DNA from: Flavobacterium anhuiense
GTDB lineage: Bacteria > Bacteroidota > Bacteroidia > Flavobacteriales > Flavobacteriaceae
Direction: 5' to 3'
Length of the DNA: 64,000 bases
Assembly: GCF_004151235.1 (NCBI RefSeq)
Contig: NZ_JUIV01000008.1
Location: forward strand, 124,001-188,000
In this document: in pieces, positions 33,939 through 42,740 of the stretch
Layout of the letters: each line of letters starts with the position of its first letter
Position numbering within the stretch: position 1 is the first letter of the stretch
The notes under the pieces: model-generated
Told to the model about the DNA's origin: nothing
Database searches by the model: none
Seen by the model: the letters and a program-made list of their open reading frames with translations, nothing else
Position numbers and translations under genes: made by a program

Positions 33939-34310
33939 ATGTCACAACATATAATTTTAACAACAGGAACATACGATTTAATTAAAGATCACGTAAGAAG
34001 AAAAAAAGTAACCGCTCAAGAAGAAGAACTTTTATTAGACGAACTAAAGCATGCTACGCAAGTATTGCGAAAAAATCTGCCTGAAGATGTAGTTTCAATA
34101 GATCGAAAAGTTACTTATAAAGACCACATCAATAACGAAGAAAAAACAATTCTTCTTGTTGGTCCAGAAAAAGCAAAAGTCAGTAAAAACAAAATTTCGG
34201 TTCTTTCAGATGAAGGCATTGCAATGGTTGGTTACAAGGAAGGTGATATTATTGAATGGCCAGCTAAAAAAGGAAATCTAAAATTAGAAATTTTAAAAGT
34301 AGAAGAATAA
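33939..34310 (+). CDS. GreA/GreB-family C-terminal domain protein (Rnk/Gre-like)
   Basis: I choose the ATG at 33939 (123 aa), preceded by AGAAAG; the frame also begins at a TTG 42 nt upstream that I reject. Residues ~55-123 are a GreA/B C-terminal domain (ILLVGPEKAKVSKNKISVLSDEGIAMVGYKEGDIIEWP). The N-terminal ~50 residues are helical but too short for the full Gre coiled coil. The architecture is like Rnk, which binds RNA polymerase near the secondary channel. Cleavage activity seems unlikely. A strong terminator follows. Confidence 0.85.
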   Translation: MSQHIILTTGTYDLIKDHVRRKKVTAQEEELLLDELKHATQVLRKNLPEDVVSIDRKVTYKDHINNEEKTILLVGPEKAKVSKNKISVLSDEGIAMVGYKEGDIIEWPAKKGNLKLEILKVEE

Positions 34311-34344
34311 AATAGAATTTCGTTTCGATTTAAGTTTAGTAACT

Positions 34345-34378
34345 ATCCCAAAAGAGTTTTTCTTTTGGGATTTTTTTT
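34345..34378 (+). terminator. Terminator after the Gre-like gene
   Basis: ATCCCAAAAGA pairs with TCTTTTGGGAT, followed by eight T's. Confidence 0.9.
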
Positions 34379-34483
34379 GAAATAATAGAAAGTAAATAAT
34401 AAGAGAATTACTTCAAATAACGTTCGTTGAAAGCTTAAAATAACTAAATTCGTTCTTCTTAATTTAATTATAACCAATTGTAA

Positions 34484-35275
34484 ATGAGTATGAAACAAGC
34501 AGAAACGATAGACGAAGTAATTCTGTTATTGGATCAGATAATAGAAAAGTCAAAAATAGACCAAAGCAATTTAGGGTTGTTTGCCATTCTATATCGCGAA
34601 GTTACGGTAAGAGTAAAAGAAGGCATCTTGGCTGGTTCTTTTCAGAACGGAGAACGAATGGAAAAACTAGATGTTATTTTTGCGAATCGATATTTGAAAG
34701 CCTATTATCAATATCAAGCCAAAGAAAAACCATCTGAATGCTGGGCGTTTGCTTTTGAACAAGCCGAAAATTTCTGGCCAATAGTTTTACAGCATTTGCT
34801 TCTTGGAATCAACGCACATATTAATCTCGATTTAGGAATTGCCTCGGCAGAAGTCTCTACAGTTGAAGACATCGAAGATTTAAAAGCCGATTTTGATAAA
34901 ATAAACTTCATTTTGAGCAATCTGGTTGGCGGTGTCGAAAAATGCTTAATCAAAATTTGGCCAACACTTACTTGGATATTAAAATTTACGGGCAAAGTAG
35001 ACAACTTCTTTATAGATTTCAGCATGGAAACGGCAAGAAACGGCGCATGGAAATTTGCCAACGAATTTGTAGCAGTTCCAGAAAACGAAAGAGAAGCCTG
35101 TACGCAATTAAGAGATCAGAGAATAACCGAAATCGCCCGATTGGTTTCGAACCCTGGATATTTTGTGAGCGCCGTTTTCAAATTCATTCGTTTATTTGAA
35201 AGAGGAACCGTTGCTCAAAAAATAATCGATATGCAGATTATGGAAGAAAAAAATATGGAATGTGTTGTGGCGTGA
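34484..35275 (+). CDS. DUF5995 family protein
   Basis: A 263-residue cytoplasmic protein. The hallmark HLLLGINAHINLDLGIA (~105-120, with His and Asp residues that could bind a metal) and C-terminal FVAVPENEREACTQLRDQR identify DUF5995. Members are widespread and uncharacterised. It is all-alpha by appearance and has no signal peptide. It converges with a minus-strand cluster 4 bp away, with no clear terminator between. Confidence 0.85.
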   Translation: MSMKQAETIDEVILLLDQIIEKSKIDQSNLGLFAILYREVTVRVKEGILAGSFQNGERMEKLDVIFANRYLKAYYQYQAKEKPSECWAFAFEQAENFWPIVLQHLLLGINAHINLDLGIASAEVSTVEDIEDLKADFDKINFILSNLVGGVEKCLIKIWPTLTWILKFTGKVDNFFIDFSMETARNGAWKFANEFVAVPENEREACTQLRDQRITEIARLVSNPGYFVSAVFKFIRLFERGTVAQKIIDMQIMEEKNMECVVA

Positions 35276-35279
35276 AGAA

Positions 35280-35519
35280 TTAGGTATTAAAAACAATAAG
35301 CAACATTACGAAACCTCCCAAGCAAAGAACTCCAATCATATGATTGCGATTACTATTATCATCTTTTTTCTGATTACTTCCACTTGGCGACCAGAAACTT
35401 GAAAATGTTCTAAAATCATTGTGATTGGAAAGAGTCCATAAATTGTAACCAAGAAATCGTACTGAAGCTCCTAAAAACTCCAGAATTATTCGACCTGATA
35501 TAATTTCTATTAAATCCAT
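35280..35519 (-). CDS. Small membrane-anchored protein (79 aa)
   Basis: I do not recognise it. A hydrophobic N-terminal half (IISGRIILEFLGASVRFLGY) is followed by a Ser/Asn/Lys-rich hydrophilic stretch and a C-terminal membrane segment (HMIGVLCLGGFVMLLIVF). It begins 2 bp after the SRPBCC gene stops on the same strand, which supports translation as the last gene of a three-gene operon. Confidence 0.55.
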   Translation of the reverse strand: MDLIEIISGRIILEFLGASVRFLGYNLWTLSNHNDFRTFSSFWSPSGSNQKKDDNSNRNHMIGVLCLGGFVMLLIVFNT

Positions 35520-35521
35520 TA

Positions 35522-36016
35522 TTAATTATTAATCATAGGATTTAAATTCTCATCTTTATTTCTCAAATCCAAACCACCTTCGTAAACCGATTTTAGATTG
35601 GTCAAATAAAAATGCCAACCGTTGGAACAACCCAACCTGATGTATTGTTTCGAATTATCATCTGTCGGAATGTTATGATGGCGAAGTTCTACAATTGTAT
35701 AGCTATTTGTTTCGCTCAATTTTATATCGACTAGACACGTACCTTCAAACGTAAACTGCAATTGGTCTTTTCCGTTGGCAGAAGTGATTTTTCCTTTCAT
35801 GGCATCATCATACAAATACCAAAGCCATTCATAAGAACTGCCTCCCGAAACATTTTGGTTATTGCTGATTGGTTCTAGATTCGCATCAAAAAAAGATACT
35901 TTTTCTAGAAACCATTTTTCCAGTTCGTTTGCAATTGTCCAAGCATTGTAAATGTCGCTGAGTGGCGCTTTAACGGCTATTTTTTTGATGAAAGAAGTCC
36001 AGTCGAAGTTTTCCAT
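35522..36016 (-). CDS. SRPBCC/START-like domain protein
   Basis: A 164-residue protein of the AHSA1/SRPBCC helix-grip fold. Visible features are VKAPLSDIYNAWTIANELEKWFLEKV at the N-terminus, then GSSYEWLWYLYDDAMKGKI, and a C-terminal long helix with GCSNGWHFYLTNLKSVYEGG, all typical of AHSA1-like proteins that bind small hydrophobic ligands. Soluble. It lies between a membrane protein gene upstream (33 bp) and the small membrane protein (2 bp); operon likely. Confidence 0.85.
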   Translation of the reverse strand: MENFDWTSFIKKIAVKAPLSDIYNAWTIANELEKWFLEKVSFFDANLEPISNNQNVSGGSSYEWLWYLYDDAMKGKITSANGKDQLQFTFEGTCLVDIKLSETNSYTIVELRHHNIPTDDNSKQYIRLGCSNGWHFYLTNLKSVYEGGLDLRNKDENLNPMINN

Positions 36017-36049
36017 GGTTTGGTTTTTAGTTTAGTTTCTTAAATTATT

Positions 36050-36865
36050 TCAGTTCGCTAAAACCTTTTTTTTAGACTCATTTGTTAATGCAATTACCAA
36101 TGCGATTCCGCAGAAAAGTAAAGCGATAATAGCGCGTACAATTTCATTTCCGCCACCAACAGTTGGATTTGTAACAGCATCTTGAATATGGAAGAAAAGT
36201 ACAAAAAGTAAAAGCATTAAAGCCAAAAGTAGCGAAATAGGTTTTATCCAAAGCTTAAAAATAATCGAAATGCCCGAACAAATAAGCGCAACGCCTACAA
36301 AATAAGTCCAAAACATCGTTCCTGGCAACCATTTCGGAACCATTGTAGAAACAAACTCAGCAAAAAGAAAATGGCTTAAACCAAACAAAAGCATTAAAAG
36401 CGAATAGAAAATTCGCCCAACCGGAATAAGTTTTTCTAGAAATGCGTCAAATTTGATTTCGCTTTTGTTCGCACTATAAGAACCCGCCAATACAAACGCT
36501 CCGCCGCTATAAGTGAGTTCCTCAATAGCATTAATCCAGATTTGTGTAGCGTTGGTTTTATCAGTATTAAAAATGAAAATAAACGGAAGGTGAGAAATAA
36601 TAAAAGCAGTAAGAAAAGCAAAACCTAAATAAAGACAGACTTTTTTGGTGTCGATAAACTTAATGGTAATGATTCCCGAAATAATAATTCCTGCCAATAT
36701 TAAAACGATACTGGTAAGGATAGAAAAAACAGGATATTGATGCGCCCAAGCGGGAAAAGGTGATAAAATTTCAGATCGAAAATCTTTGATAATAAGCTGA
36801 TGCACTCCCAAAGCAATAATGCCAATACCGTAAAATAAACGGCCGAGTTTAATAAGTCCTTCCAT
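36050..36865 (-). CDS. DoxX-like polytopic membrane protein
   Basis: A 271-residue inner-membrane protein with about eight membrane segments in two similar halves. Each half opens with a related phrase: LGRLFYGIGIIALGVHQLI at residues ~6-25 and VGRIFYSLLMLLFGLSHFL at ~150. The two-fold repeat suggests fusion of DoxX-type four-helix units. DoxX-like proteins are linked to quinone or thiosulfate redox in some species; the function here is unknown. It is first in a probable operon with the SRPBCC gene. Confidence 0.75.
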   Translation of the reverse strand: MEGLIKLGRLFYGIGIIALGVHQLIIKDFRSEILSPFPAWAHQYPVFSILTSIVLILAGIIISGIITIKFIDTKKVCLYLGFAFLTAFIISHLPFIFIFNTDKTNATQIWINAIEELTYSGGAFVLAGSYSANKSEIKFDAFLEKLIPVGRIFYSLLMLLFGLSHFLFAEFVSTMVPKWLPGTMFWTYFVGVALICSGISIIFKLWIKPISLLLALMLLLFVLFFHIQDAVTNPTVGGGNEIVRAIIALLFCGIALVIALTNESKKKVLAN

Positions 36866-36992
36866 TAATAGTGGTTTTAGATAGTAAATTGGTTTTTGGT
36901 ATGACCAAATATATAAATTTATTACTAAAATACTGATTTAATGAGGGTTGGTTTTTTAATGAGATTTGTTTCTCATTAGCTTGCCCATACAG

Positions 36993-37170
36993 TTTGTCAT
37001 TTCGAGGAACGAGAAATCTCCGCAAGTAGCTCCGCAAAGGTTTTCCATATTGTAAACATAAAGTTTTGTCATTTCGAGGAACGAGAAATCGCACTAGAAA
37101 CTCCGCAAAGTATACTTGCCAATCTTTGTAGATATACGAGTGTGATTTCTCGTTCCTCGAAATGACAAAA
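36993..37170. repeat. GTCATTTCGAGGAACGAGAAATC repeats: two direct, one inverted
   Basis: Copies lie at 36993-37018 and 37065-37090 (direct) and 37144-37170 (inverted). Copies 2 and 3 form a hairpin with 26-nt arms. CTCCGCAAAG words recur between them. This and the adjacent repeat fill most of the 391-bp gap 36866-37256; the rest is AT-rich with no gene. Confidence 0.85.
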
Positions 37171-37209
37171 CTAGAAGGAAACAGAATGAGAAAATAGACT
37201 TCCTACTTA

Positions 37210-37248
37210 GATTGCGTTCACGAGCGAGACGCTCGCGCTAGCAAGGAG
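37210..37248. repeat. GC-rich palindromic repeat
   Basis: ATTGCGTTCACGAGCGAG then ACGCTCGCGCTAGC. It contains a CGAGCG-AGA-CGCTCG hairpin, and its base composition is unlike the AT-rich surroundings. It lies just past the stop of the next minus gene. Confidence 0.6.
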
Positions 37249-37256
37249 TTTAAAGT

Positions 37257-37886
37257 TTAGTGTCCTAGATTTTTCTGAATCAACGAAAAGACTAATCCAA
37301 CAGTCAAAATAATGATAAAGATAAGCCATCCATATCCTTGATAGCTTTTTATACTTTTATTTCCTGTATTTAATTTAAAATAGGACTTCGTGACGTTTTT
37401 TAAATTTTGTGCTAATATTTCGTAATTCGATATTTCAAAAGAAGTAATTGTTATTTTCTTTAGTTCAAAAAATTCAACCGTAATTTGTTGGCCATTGTAA
37501 ACTTCAATTCTACTAGAATCATGTGAAGAATTTATTTGGTGATTGCCTTCTGAAACCTTTTTTATATCGTCTAGTGAAACTTTTTTAGTTTTAAAAAGTA
37601 AAGGATATTCAATCGATAAAAATTCATTTGTCAGTTCTACTTTTTTTGAGCATAATAACATATATAAGCAACCTAGCGCAAAGAAGCAAAAGAGTGAAAT
37701 TAGAGTCCACATTGCTCGATAATCTGCTTTCTGATAAGATTCGACTTCAGGATTATATGCTAAATAAGCTAATGATAAAAAAAATAGCATTCCAAATATG
37801 CTGAATCCAATTTGAAGAAAACTTGGATTTGCAATTATTTTATTGTTATTCATTTTTAAATGTGATGTGTAATTTTTATTGAGCAT
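37257..37886 (-). CDS. Membrane protein with PH-like domain, coupled to an HTH gene
   Basis: A 209-residue protein. Two membrane segments (~25-85) precede a soluble region (~90-175) with a PH/DUF304-like pattern (KKVELTNEFLSIEYPLLFKTKKVSLDDIKKV), and a last membrane segment lies near the C-terminus (WLIFIIILTVGLVFSLI). The ATG at 37886 lies 4 nt after the HTH stop, suggesting coupling. A Met 33 nt further in (MNNNKI) is an alternative start. It may be a membrane partner of the regulator. Confidence 0.6.
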   Translation of the reverse strand: MLNKNYTSHLKMNNNKIIANPSFLQIGFSIFGMLFFLSLAYLAYNPEVESYQKADYRAMWTLISLFCFFALGCLYMLLCSKKVELTNEFLSIEYPLLFKTKKVSLDDIKKVSEGNHQINSSHDSSRIEVYNGQQITVEFFELKKITITSFEISNYEILAQNLKNVTKSYFKLNTGNKSIKSYQGYGWLIFIIILTVGLVFSLIQKNLGH

Positions 37887-37890
37887 TAGC

Positions 37891-38127
37891 TTATAAATCC
37901 TTAATCAATTCACTTGGATGAATTTTTAAAGCTTGCGCAATTTTAAACAAAGTGCTTACTTTCATTTCTTGCGAGCCTTTAATGTATTTTCTTAAATTTT
38001 CTACATCCATTTCAGCATCATGAGCGACTTCTCTTGGTTTTAAATTATTACTGTCAATCACATCTTTTATCTTAATTCCTAGTTCTTTTACAACTTCTGG
38101 AATTTCGCTTTTTCTTTCTCTTTTCAT
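37891..38127 (-). CDS. XRE-type helix-turn-helix regulator
   Basis: A 78-residue DNA-binding protein. The Cro/C1-type HTH spans ~15-75: IKDVIDSNNLKPREVAHDAEMDVENLRKYIKG, then KVSTLFKIAQALKIHPSELIK. There is no second domain. It is upstream of and almost touching the PH-like membrane protein gene, and divergent from the 106-residue gene at 38246, with a 118-bp shared AT-rich promoter region where it probably binds. Confidence 0.9.
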   Translation of the reverse strand: MKRERKSEIPEVVKELGIKIKDVIDSNNLKPREVAHDAEMDVENLRKYIKGSQEMKVSTLFKIAQALKIHPSELIKDL

Positions 38128-38245
38128 AGAAATGAAATTACAAGTAATAGATTGTTTTGATATGATTGTTAAAAATCGATTGTTTTCAACCGAAATTTTA
38201 TATATTTGCTTAAAATTGTAAAATAAATCTTATATAAAAATTGAA

Positions 38246-38566
38246 ATGCAAAATAAAGAAAGAGCCGAAGAATTGTTAGAATTAATAAATAAAGGAAGTT
38301 ACTTCAGCAAACTAAAACCAGAACCTAAAGAAACCAACTCGTATACAATACCGCTAAAAGTATCTTCTTATAACGAATTAAATTTAATGGTTTCAGATTT
38401 GCTAAAAGCAAGTATTATTTTGCTTAACCCAGATGCAAACAGTTTGTCGAGTTTTACAAAAGACAATAATGTCAATGTAATGACTTTGCTTGAAATTGCC
38501 TTGCAGTTATTGCCAGAAGATGAAATGGAGTTGTTGGATGATTTGTGTAAATTTCATCTAGAATAA
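38246..38566 (+). CDS. Hypothetical protein (106 aa) divergent from the HTH gene
   Basis: I do not recognise it. It is acidic, helical and soluble, beginning MQNKERAEELLELINKGSYF and ending LLPEDEMELLDDLCKFHLE. It has no signal peptide or Cys motif. Its position across a shared promoter region from the XRE regulator suggests common control. The 224-bp stretch downstream holds no gene. Confidence 0.6.
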   Translation: MQNKERAEELLELINKGSYFSKLKPEPKETNSYTIPLKVSSYNELNLMVSDLLKASIILLNPDANSLSSFTKDNNVNVMTLLEIALQLLPEDEMELLDDLCKFHLE

Positions 38567-38790
38567 TGATGAAAAAAGCGCAAGAAGTTTTCTAGATTTT
38601 TACGCATATTTTTTATTTCCACATTAAAATAAAATCAAGTAAGTTTTCGATAAAAATTTTGAGCCAATTTTTCTTTTTTGATGTAGTCTCTTTCATATTT
38701 TCTAGAAAATGTTAAGTATAGAATTTTGATTTTATTTAGATTGCGCATACAAGCGAAATATTTGTATCAGCTGAGGAATTTCTTGAAGAA

Positions 38791-39369
38791 TTATTTTATT
38801 TTTTTTTCGAACCTTCGCTTAGAACGATCAAAAGCTGTCTTTTCCCATGAGCTATCAAAACCATTCCAAAACAATCTTATTGTATACCCTGGAGAAGAAG
38901 AACAAATTAAAACATCCATATCATTATGTTTAAAGAAGATATTGTAATTTTCTGCTTCTTGAGTTATATATTTTTTATTTTCTTCAATGGCAGTTTGAAT
39001 TTTATTTAGAAACTCAATGGCTTCATTTTTTTCAAAATTTTTAAAAGCATAACCTTGATAAACAACACCAGAATCTTTCCAATAATTACCGAAAAAACCT
39101 AGAATTAATCCTTCTTTTTGTTTACTCTCACACTTATACAGTAAAGTTGTTAGTTCTCCAGAACTTGCTGCTACAAGAGGTATTATTTCAAATTGTACGA
39201 CTTCTGTAGTTGAGCCTAAAACATTTTTAAACAAAAATTCTTTTGCGTTGAATAATGCTATATCCTTACTAAATTCTTTTGCAAACCAAATGTTGTCGTT
39301 TGTTTTTACTTGTGTAAAAGATTTCGTAATTGATATGAAAAAGATTATTATAAGTAGTTTTGTTTTCAT
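38791..39369 (-). CDS. Secreted hypothetical protein (192 aa)
   Basis: The signal peptide is MKTKLLIIIFFISITKSFTQ. The mature protein is mixed alpha/beta and Lys/Glu-rich (TNDNIWFAKEFSKDIALFNAKEF, YKCESKQKEGLILGFFGNYWKD). I assign no domain; a periplasmic location is expected. It is followed upstream by two genes on the same strand but with gaps of 76 and 33 bp. Confidence 0.6.
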   Translation of the reverse strand: MKTKLLIIIFFISITKSFTQVKTNDNIWFAKEFSKDIALFNAKEFLFKNVLGSTTEVVQFEIIPLVAASSGELTTLLYKCESKQKEGLILGFFGNYWKDSGVVYQGYAFKNFEKNEAIEFLNKIQTAIEENKKYITQEAENYNIFFKHNDMDVLICSSSPGYTIRLFWNGFDSSWEKTAFDRSKRRFEKKIK

Positions 39370-39445
39370 CTTTGTTCTTTTTAGAAAGTTTTTAACAACT
39401 CCTACTAGCGGAGGTCACGGATTACAAATTAGAACTATCAGGTTA

Positions 39446-39817
39446 TTACGACTCTAATAATTTTGATTTTTGTTGTTCAAACTCTTCTTGGGATAAGACA
39501 CCCGAGTCTAATAAATTTTTTAATTTTTGTAAACTATTTAATTTTTCATCAAACTCATTTTTTTGTGTAGATGAGTTTTCTTCTTTAGGAAAGGGAGTAT
39601 TGTTTACAACAATTGTTTGAGTTTCACGATCCGTTGTGCAAGCCCAAATTAAAGAAGCTATCCATCCAATGAATGTCCATCCTAAAAAGAAATTCAGCAT
39701 TATTATTGCAGCGCCATTATTTTTTTTACGACTTAATGCAATAATTGAAGGCAAAAAGTAAATTACTATAAATGGAATTCCAATTACAAGAAATTCTGTT
39801 GCACCAATTCTTCCCAT
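39446..39817 (-). CDS. Superinfection-immunity-domain protein with C-terminal SHOCT
   Basis: A 123-residue membrane protein. Residues ~5-65 contain two membrane segments with the Imm_superinfect (PF14373) signature NFFLGWTFIGWIASLIWACTT. The C-terminal ~35 residues are a SHOCT motif (EKLNSLQKLKNLLDSGVLSQEEFEQQKSKLL). The family name comes from a phage T4 immunity protein, but chromosomal copies are common and usually of unknown role. It is 33 bp downstream of the YbjQ-like gene on the same strand, so one transcript is likely. Confidence 0.85.
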   Translation of the reverse strand: MGRIGATEFLVIGIPFIVIYFLPSIIALSRKKNNGAAIIMLNFFLGWTFIGWIASLIWACTTDRETQTIVVNNTPFPKEENSSTQKNEFDEKLNSLQKLKNLLDSGVLSQEEFEQQKSKLLES

Positions 39818-39850
39818 GATATTTGATTATTTAATAGTTTTGTGAAAAAA

Positions 39851-40948
39851 TTACTTTAAGTATTCGTTTATTAATTCGATTTTTTTATCAATATATTTTA
39901 TTATTTCATCCGGTTTCATTTCATTTCTTTCAAAGCCATAAATGTCATTAAAACAGTTCCCACAATACTCCCCAATTTCAACTGATTTATTTCCGCATTC
40001 ACAATTCCAAACGTCTTTTTCTTTTGATGATAGAATCTGTTTTTTAGTAGTGAATTCTCCTCTTTCTTTAAAAGTCGAACTTATAAAAGTTTTTGCTAAA
40101 TCAAAGTTTTCAATATCTTTTTTGTTGTAAAATGGTTTGTCATAGGTCGTAATTTTTAATCCTATTTTCTGCTTTTTAAAATCTGAATTTTTAAGTAAAA
40201 CTTCATTCTTTTCATGATTAAATAAGTTTAATTCGTTAATTACTTTTGATAAATACAAAGCTATCTTTTGGTTGCTTTCATTCTCGATTGTATCATAAAG
40301 TAGACTTATCTTTTTGTTTTCTTCTAAGGCATCAATATAATTTTTAAAGTTTTTATTGAACTTATTATATAAATCTTCCGTTGAATTAATGTTTTCAATT
40401 ATATTGGAATATCTCCTAAGGATGAAAGGGAAAATTTCATAAACTTGATTAGACGTTGCGAAACTCCAAGTTTCATCATCATAAGTAAGTTCCCGTTTTT
40501 CAGCTTTGTCTATAATTTCTCTTCTTTGTCTTAAATTATTTATTCTTTCTAATCCGACATTTTCAAACTTTTCTTTTGTATGAGATAGTAAATTTAAATC
40601 CTCATCTTTTTCAATAATAATAGCTGTCCCAATAGCAGTTAACATAAACATTGATTTTCCTTTTCCAGAAATCTCGTCCATGTCAATATTTAATCCAATA
40701 ACACAATTTCCTCCGATTTCGTGTGTATTATATTTTATACGTTCAATTGCTTCGTTATAAAGTGAAGATAATTGTTTTTGATATGTATTCGAACGACCAC
40801 CAAAGACGTCTGCCATTCCTCCAAGAAAATCACTAAATAGATTTGTTCCCGCTACTATATGAGCAGAAACTGGTTTTAAATGTTTTTTTATTTTTAGTCC
40901 TTCTGCGGAAGATGTAGTTAAAACTAAAATGTCTTTTGGATTTGCCAT
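39851..40948 (-). CDS. YbjQ (DUF74)-family protein with C-terminal zinc-ribbon module
   Basis: A 365-residue cytoplasmic protein. Residues ~5-110 match YbjQ (LVLTTSSAEGLKIKKHLKPVSAHIVAG, IGGNCVIGLNIDMDEIS), which forms pentameric rings. A helical middle region (~125-290) of unknown type follows. Residues ~318-345 form a zinc-ribbon-like set (WNCECGNKSVEIGEYCGNCF). Fusion of YbjQ to a helical region and zinc ribbon is unusual. It probably forms an operon with the superinfection-immunity/SHOCT gene. Confidence 0.8.
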   Translation of the reverse strand: MANPKDILVLTTSSAEGLKIKKHLKPVSAHIVAGTNLFSDFLGGMADVFGGRSNTYQKQLSSLYNEAIERIKYNTHEIGGNCVIGLNIDMDEISGKGKSMFMLTAIGTAIIIEKDEDLNLLSHTKEKFENVGLERINNLRQRREIIDKAEKRELTYDDETWSFATSNQVYEIFPFILRRYSNIIENINSTEDLYNKFNKNFKNYIDALEENKKISLLYDTIENESNQKIALYLSKVINELNLFNHEKNEVLLKNSDFKKQKIGLKITTYDKPFYNKKDIENFDLAKTFISSTFKERGEFTTKKQILSSKEKDVWNCECGNKSVEIGEYCGNCFNDIYGFERNEMKPDEIIKYIDKKIELINEYLK

Positions 40949-41164
40949 ATTTTAGATCTTTATGTTTGTCGTGATTATAGGAGTATCTTTTTGTCTTGTC
41001 TATTCTGTAAATTACAAAAGCAAACATCGCCATAATTTTAAATTGATGTTCAAGTAAAAATACCTATTTTATTTAGTGTAATACTTTTTGGTTTACACAA
41101 TTATGTTTGCTAAAATAACTTTTGAAGTTGAAATAATTTTACGGAAAACCGTAAACATAATTAA

Positions 41165-41310
41165 GAAAACCAAAGCCCTAGCCCTGATAGAAGCGGCATC
41201 CTTTTTAGGCAAACGAAAAAAGAGCTTATTAAACCGTAAATTCTCTACCTAAAAAGATATTAATCCCGATAGCTATCGGGACAGGAAACAGCTCCTAAAA
41301 ATCATTACAA
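41165..41310 (+). ncRNA. Flavo-1-like structured RNA candidate (gap 40949-41407)
   Basis: The segment AAAGCCCTAGCCCTGATAG, then AAGCGGCATCC, resembles what I remember of the flavo-1 RNA motif common in Flavobacteria. CTTTTTAGG (41201-41209) pairs with CCTAAAAAG (41248-41256), and a 16-bp palindrome hairpin follows at 41265-41280. An Rfam covariance search is needed; the strand and ends are approximate. The part of the gap before it (40949-41164) is AT-rich with nothing I can name. Confidence 0.45.
41265..41280. repeat. 16-bp perfect palindrome CCCGATAGCTATCGGG
   Basis: Self-complementary across all 16 bases. This word is widely dispersed in Bacteroidota genomes. It lies in the 3' part of the flavo-1-like candidate. 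Confidence 0.8.
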
Positions 41311-41375
41311 TTCCACTAAATATTCAACTTAACTTCCCCAAAAAATGAACACTAGAATTTTCGATAAAAATTTTG

Positions 41376-41383
41376 TAATTTTG
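41376..41383 (+). promoter_or_regulatory. -7 promoter box (TAATTTTG) of prfA
   Basis: Exact TAnnTTTG, 24 nt before the ATG. The context TTTGTAATTTTGCCG is also found before pyrF. Confidence 0.65.
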
Positions 41384-41407
41384 CCGTCCAATAAAAGGAA
41401 TTAGAAA

Positions 41408-42484
41408 ATGTTAGATAGACTTCAATATGTAAAGCAGCGTTTCGATGAGATTTCGGATTTGATTATTCAGCCGGATGTTATTTCTGATCAAAAACGTTAT
41501 AAGCAGCTTAACCAAGAATATAAAGGGATAAAAGCGCTTGTTGAAAAGAGAGAAGAGTACATCATAGTTTTAGCAAACATCGACGAAGCAAACGAAATTA
41601 TTGCTGACGGAAGTGATGCTGAAATGGTGGAAATGGCCAAAATGCAATTGGATGAAGCAAAAGAACGTCTGCCAGAATTGGAGGAGGAAATCAAATTTAT
41701 GCTTATTCCTAAAGATCCTGAAGACGCGAAAAACGTTATGGTGGAGATCCGCGCCGGTACGGGTGGGGACGAAGCTAGTATTTTTGCTGGTGACTTGTTT
41801 AGAATGTACACGAAATATTGCGAATCTATGGGATGGAGATCATCTGTTGTAGATATGAACGAGGGTACTTCTGGAGGTTTCAAAGAGGTTATTTTTGAAG
41901 TTACTGGAGAAGATGTATACGGAACTTTGAAGTTTGAAGCGGGTGTTCACCGTGTACAACGTGTTCCGCAGACAGAAACTCAAGGACGTGTGCATACATC
42001 GGCTGCAACGGTTATGGTTTTGCCAGAAGCTGAAGAGTTTGATGTTCAGGTAGATATGAACGATGTTCGTGTAGATTTCTTCTGTTCGTCTGGACCTGGA
42101 GGTCAGTCGGTAAATACAACGAAATCGGCTGTACGTTTAACGCACATTCCAACAGGATTGGTAGCGCAATGTCAGGATGAGAAATCGCAACACAAGAATA
42201 AAGATAAAGCTTTGATGGTATTACGTTCTCGTTTGTACGAAATGGAATTGGCCAAAAAGCAAGAGGAAGATGCTAAAAAACGTAGTTCTCAGGTAAGTTC
42301 TGGAGACCGTTCGGCTAAAATCCGTACGTACAACTACGCGCAAGGTCGTGTAACCGATCACCGTATTGGTTTAACGCTTTACGATTTAGGAAATATCATG
42401 AATGGTGATATTCAGAAAATTGTTTCTGAGCTTCAGTTGGTTAATAACATGGAGAAATTGAAGGAAGCTTCAGAAGTTTACTAA
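41408..42484 (+). CDS. prfA: Peptide chain release factor 1
   Basis: Recognises UAA/UAG and triggers peptidyl-tRNA hydrolysis. Of 358 residues, the GGQ motif is in [18 protein letters not shown] (~228-245) for peptide release, and the downstream ...[17 protein letters not shown] is canonical. The anticodon-mimic region, around [14 protein letters not shown], marks the RF1 type. It is a full-length standard protein. A CTAAG word array begins 1 nt after the stop, before a strong terminator. Confidence 0.98.
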   Translation: MLDRLQYVKQRFDEISDLIIQPDVISDQKRYKQLNQEYKGIKALVEKREEYIIVLANIDEANEIIADGSDAEMVEMAKMQLDEAKERLPELEEEIKFMLIPKDPEDAKNVMVEIRAGTGGDEASIFAGDLFRMYTKYCESMGWRSSVVDMNEGTSGGFKEVIFEVTGEDVYGTLKFEAGVHRVQRVPQTETQGRVHTSAATVMVLPEAEEFDVQVDMNDVRVDFFCSSGPGGQSVNTTKSAVRLTHIPTGLVAQCQDEKSQHKNKDKALMVLRSRLYEMELAKKQEEDAKKRSSQVSSGDRSAKIRTYNYAQGRVTDHRIGLTLYDLGNIMNGDIQKIVSELQLVNNMEKLKEASEVY

Positions 42485-42485
42485 A

Positions 42486-42690
42486 TTTCTAAGTTGCTAA
42501 GATTCTAAGTTTTTTTTCTTTGAACATATTTTTCGGAGTTGCTAAGATTCTGAGATACTAAGGTTCTGAGTTTTTTCTCTATGAACTCAAAATATTTAAA
42601 GCCGAACTTTGTTCGGCTTTTTTTGTGTAAAGAAATATGGAAGATTGGAAGAAACTTAGAATCTTAGCAACTTAGTACCTTAGCATCTTT
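42486..42690. repeat. CTAAG word arrays, forward then inverted around a terminator
   Basis: Forward arrays at 42486-42510 and 42536-42570 (GTTGCTAAG, ATTCTGAG, ATACTAAG, GTTCTGAG), the first starting 1 nt after the prfA stop. An inverted array lies at 42653-42688 (CTTAGAATCTTAGCAACTT). The forward and inverted arms flank the terminator at 42598-42624. Confidence 0.8.
42598..42624 (+). terminator. Terminator after prfA
   Basis: AAAGCCGAAC pairs with GTTCGGCTTT around TTT, followed by T's. Confidence 0.9.
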
Positions 42691-42740
42691 AAAAAAAACA
42701 TAGCCAGCGGTTTCAACCGCTGGAACGCAATGTATTGTTG

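Noticed and set aside
36849..37094. 81-codon minus-strand ORF
   Set aside because: It overlaps the DoxX-like gene start and consists of the GTCATTTCGAGGAACG repeats, with duplicated peptide phrases that only reflect the DNA repeat.
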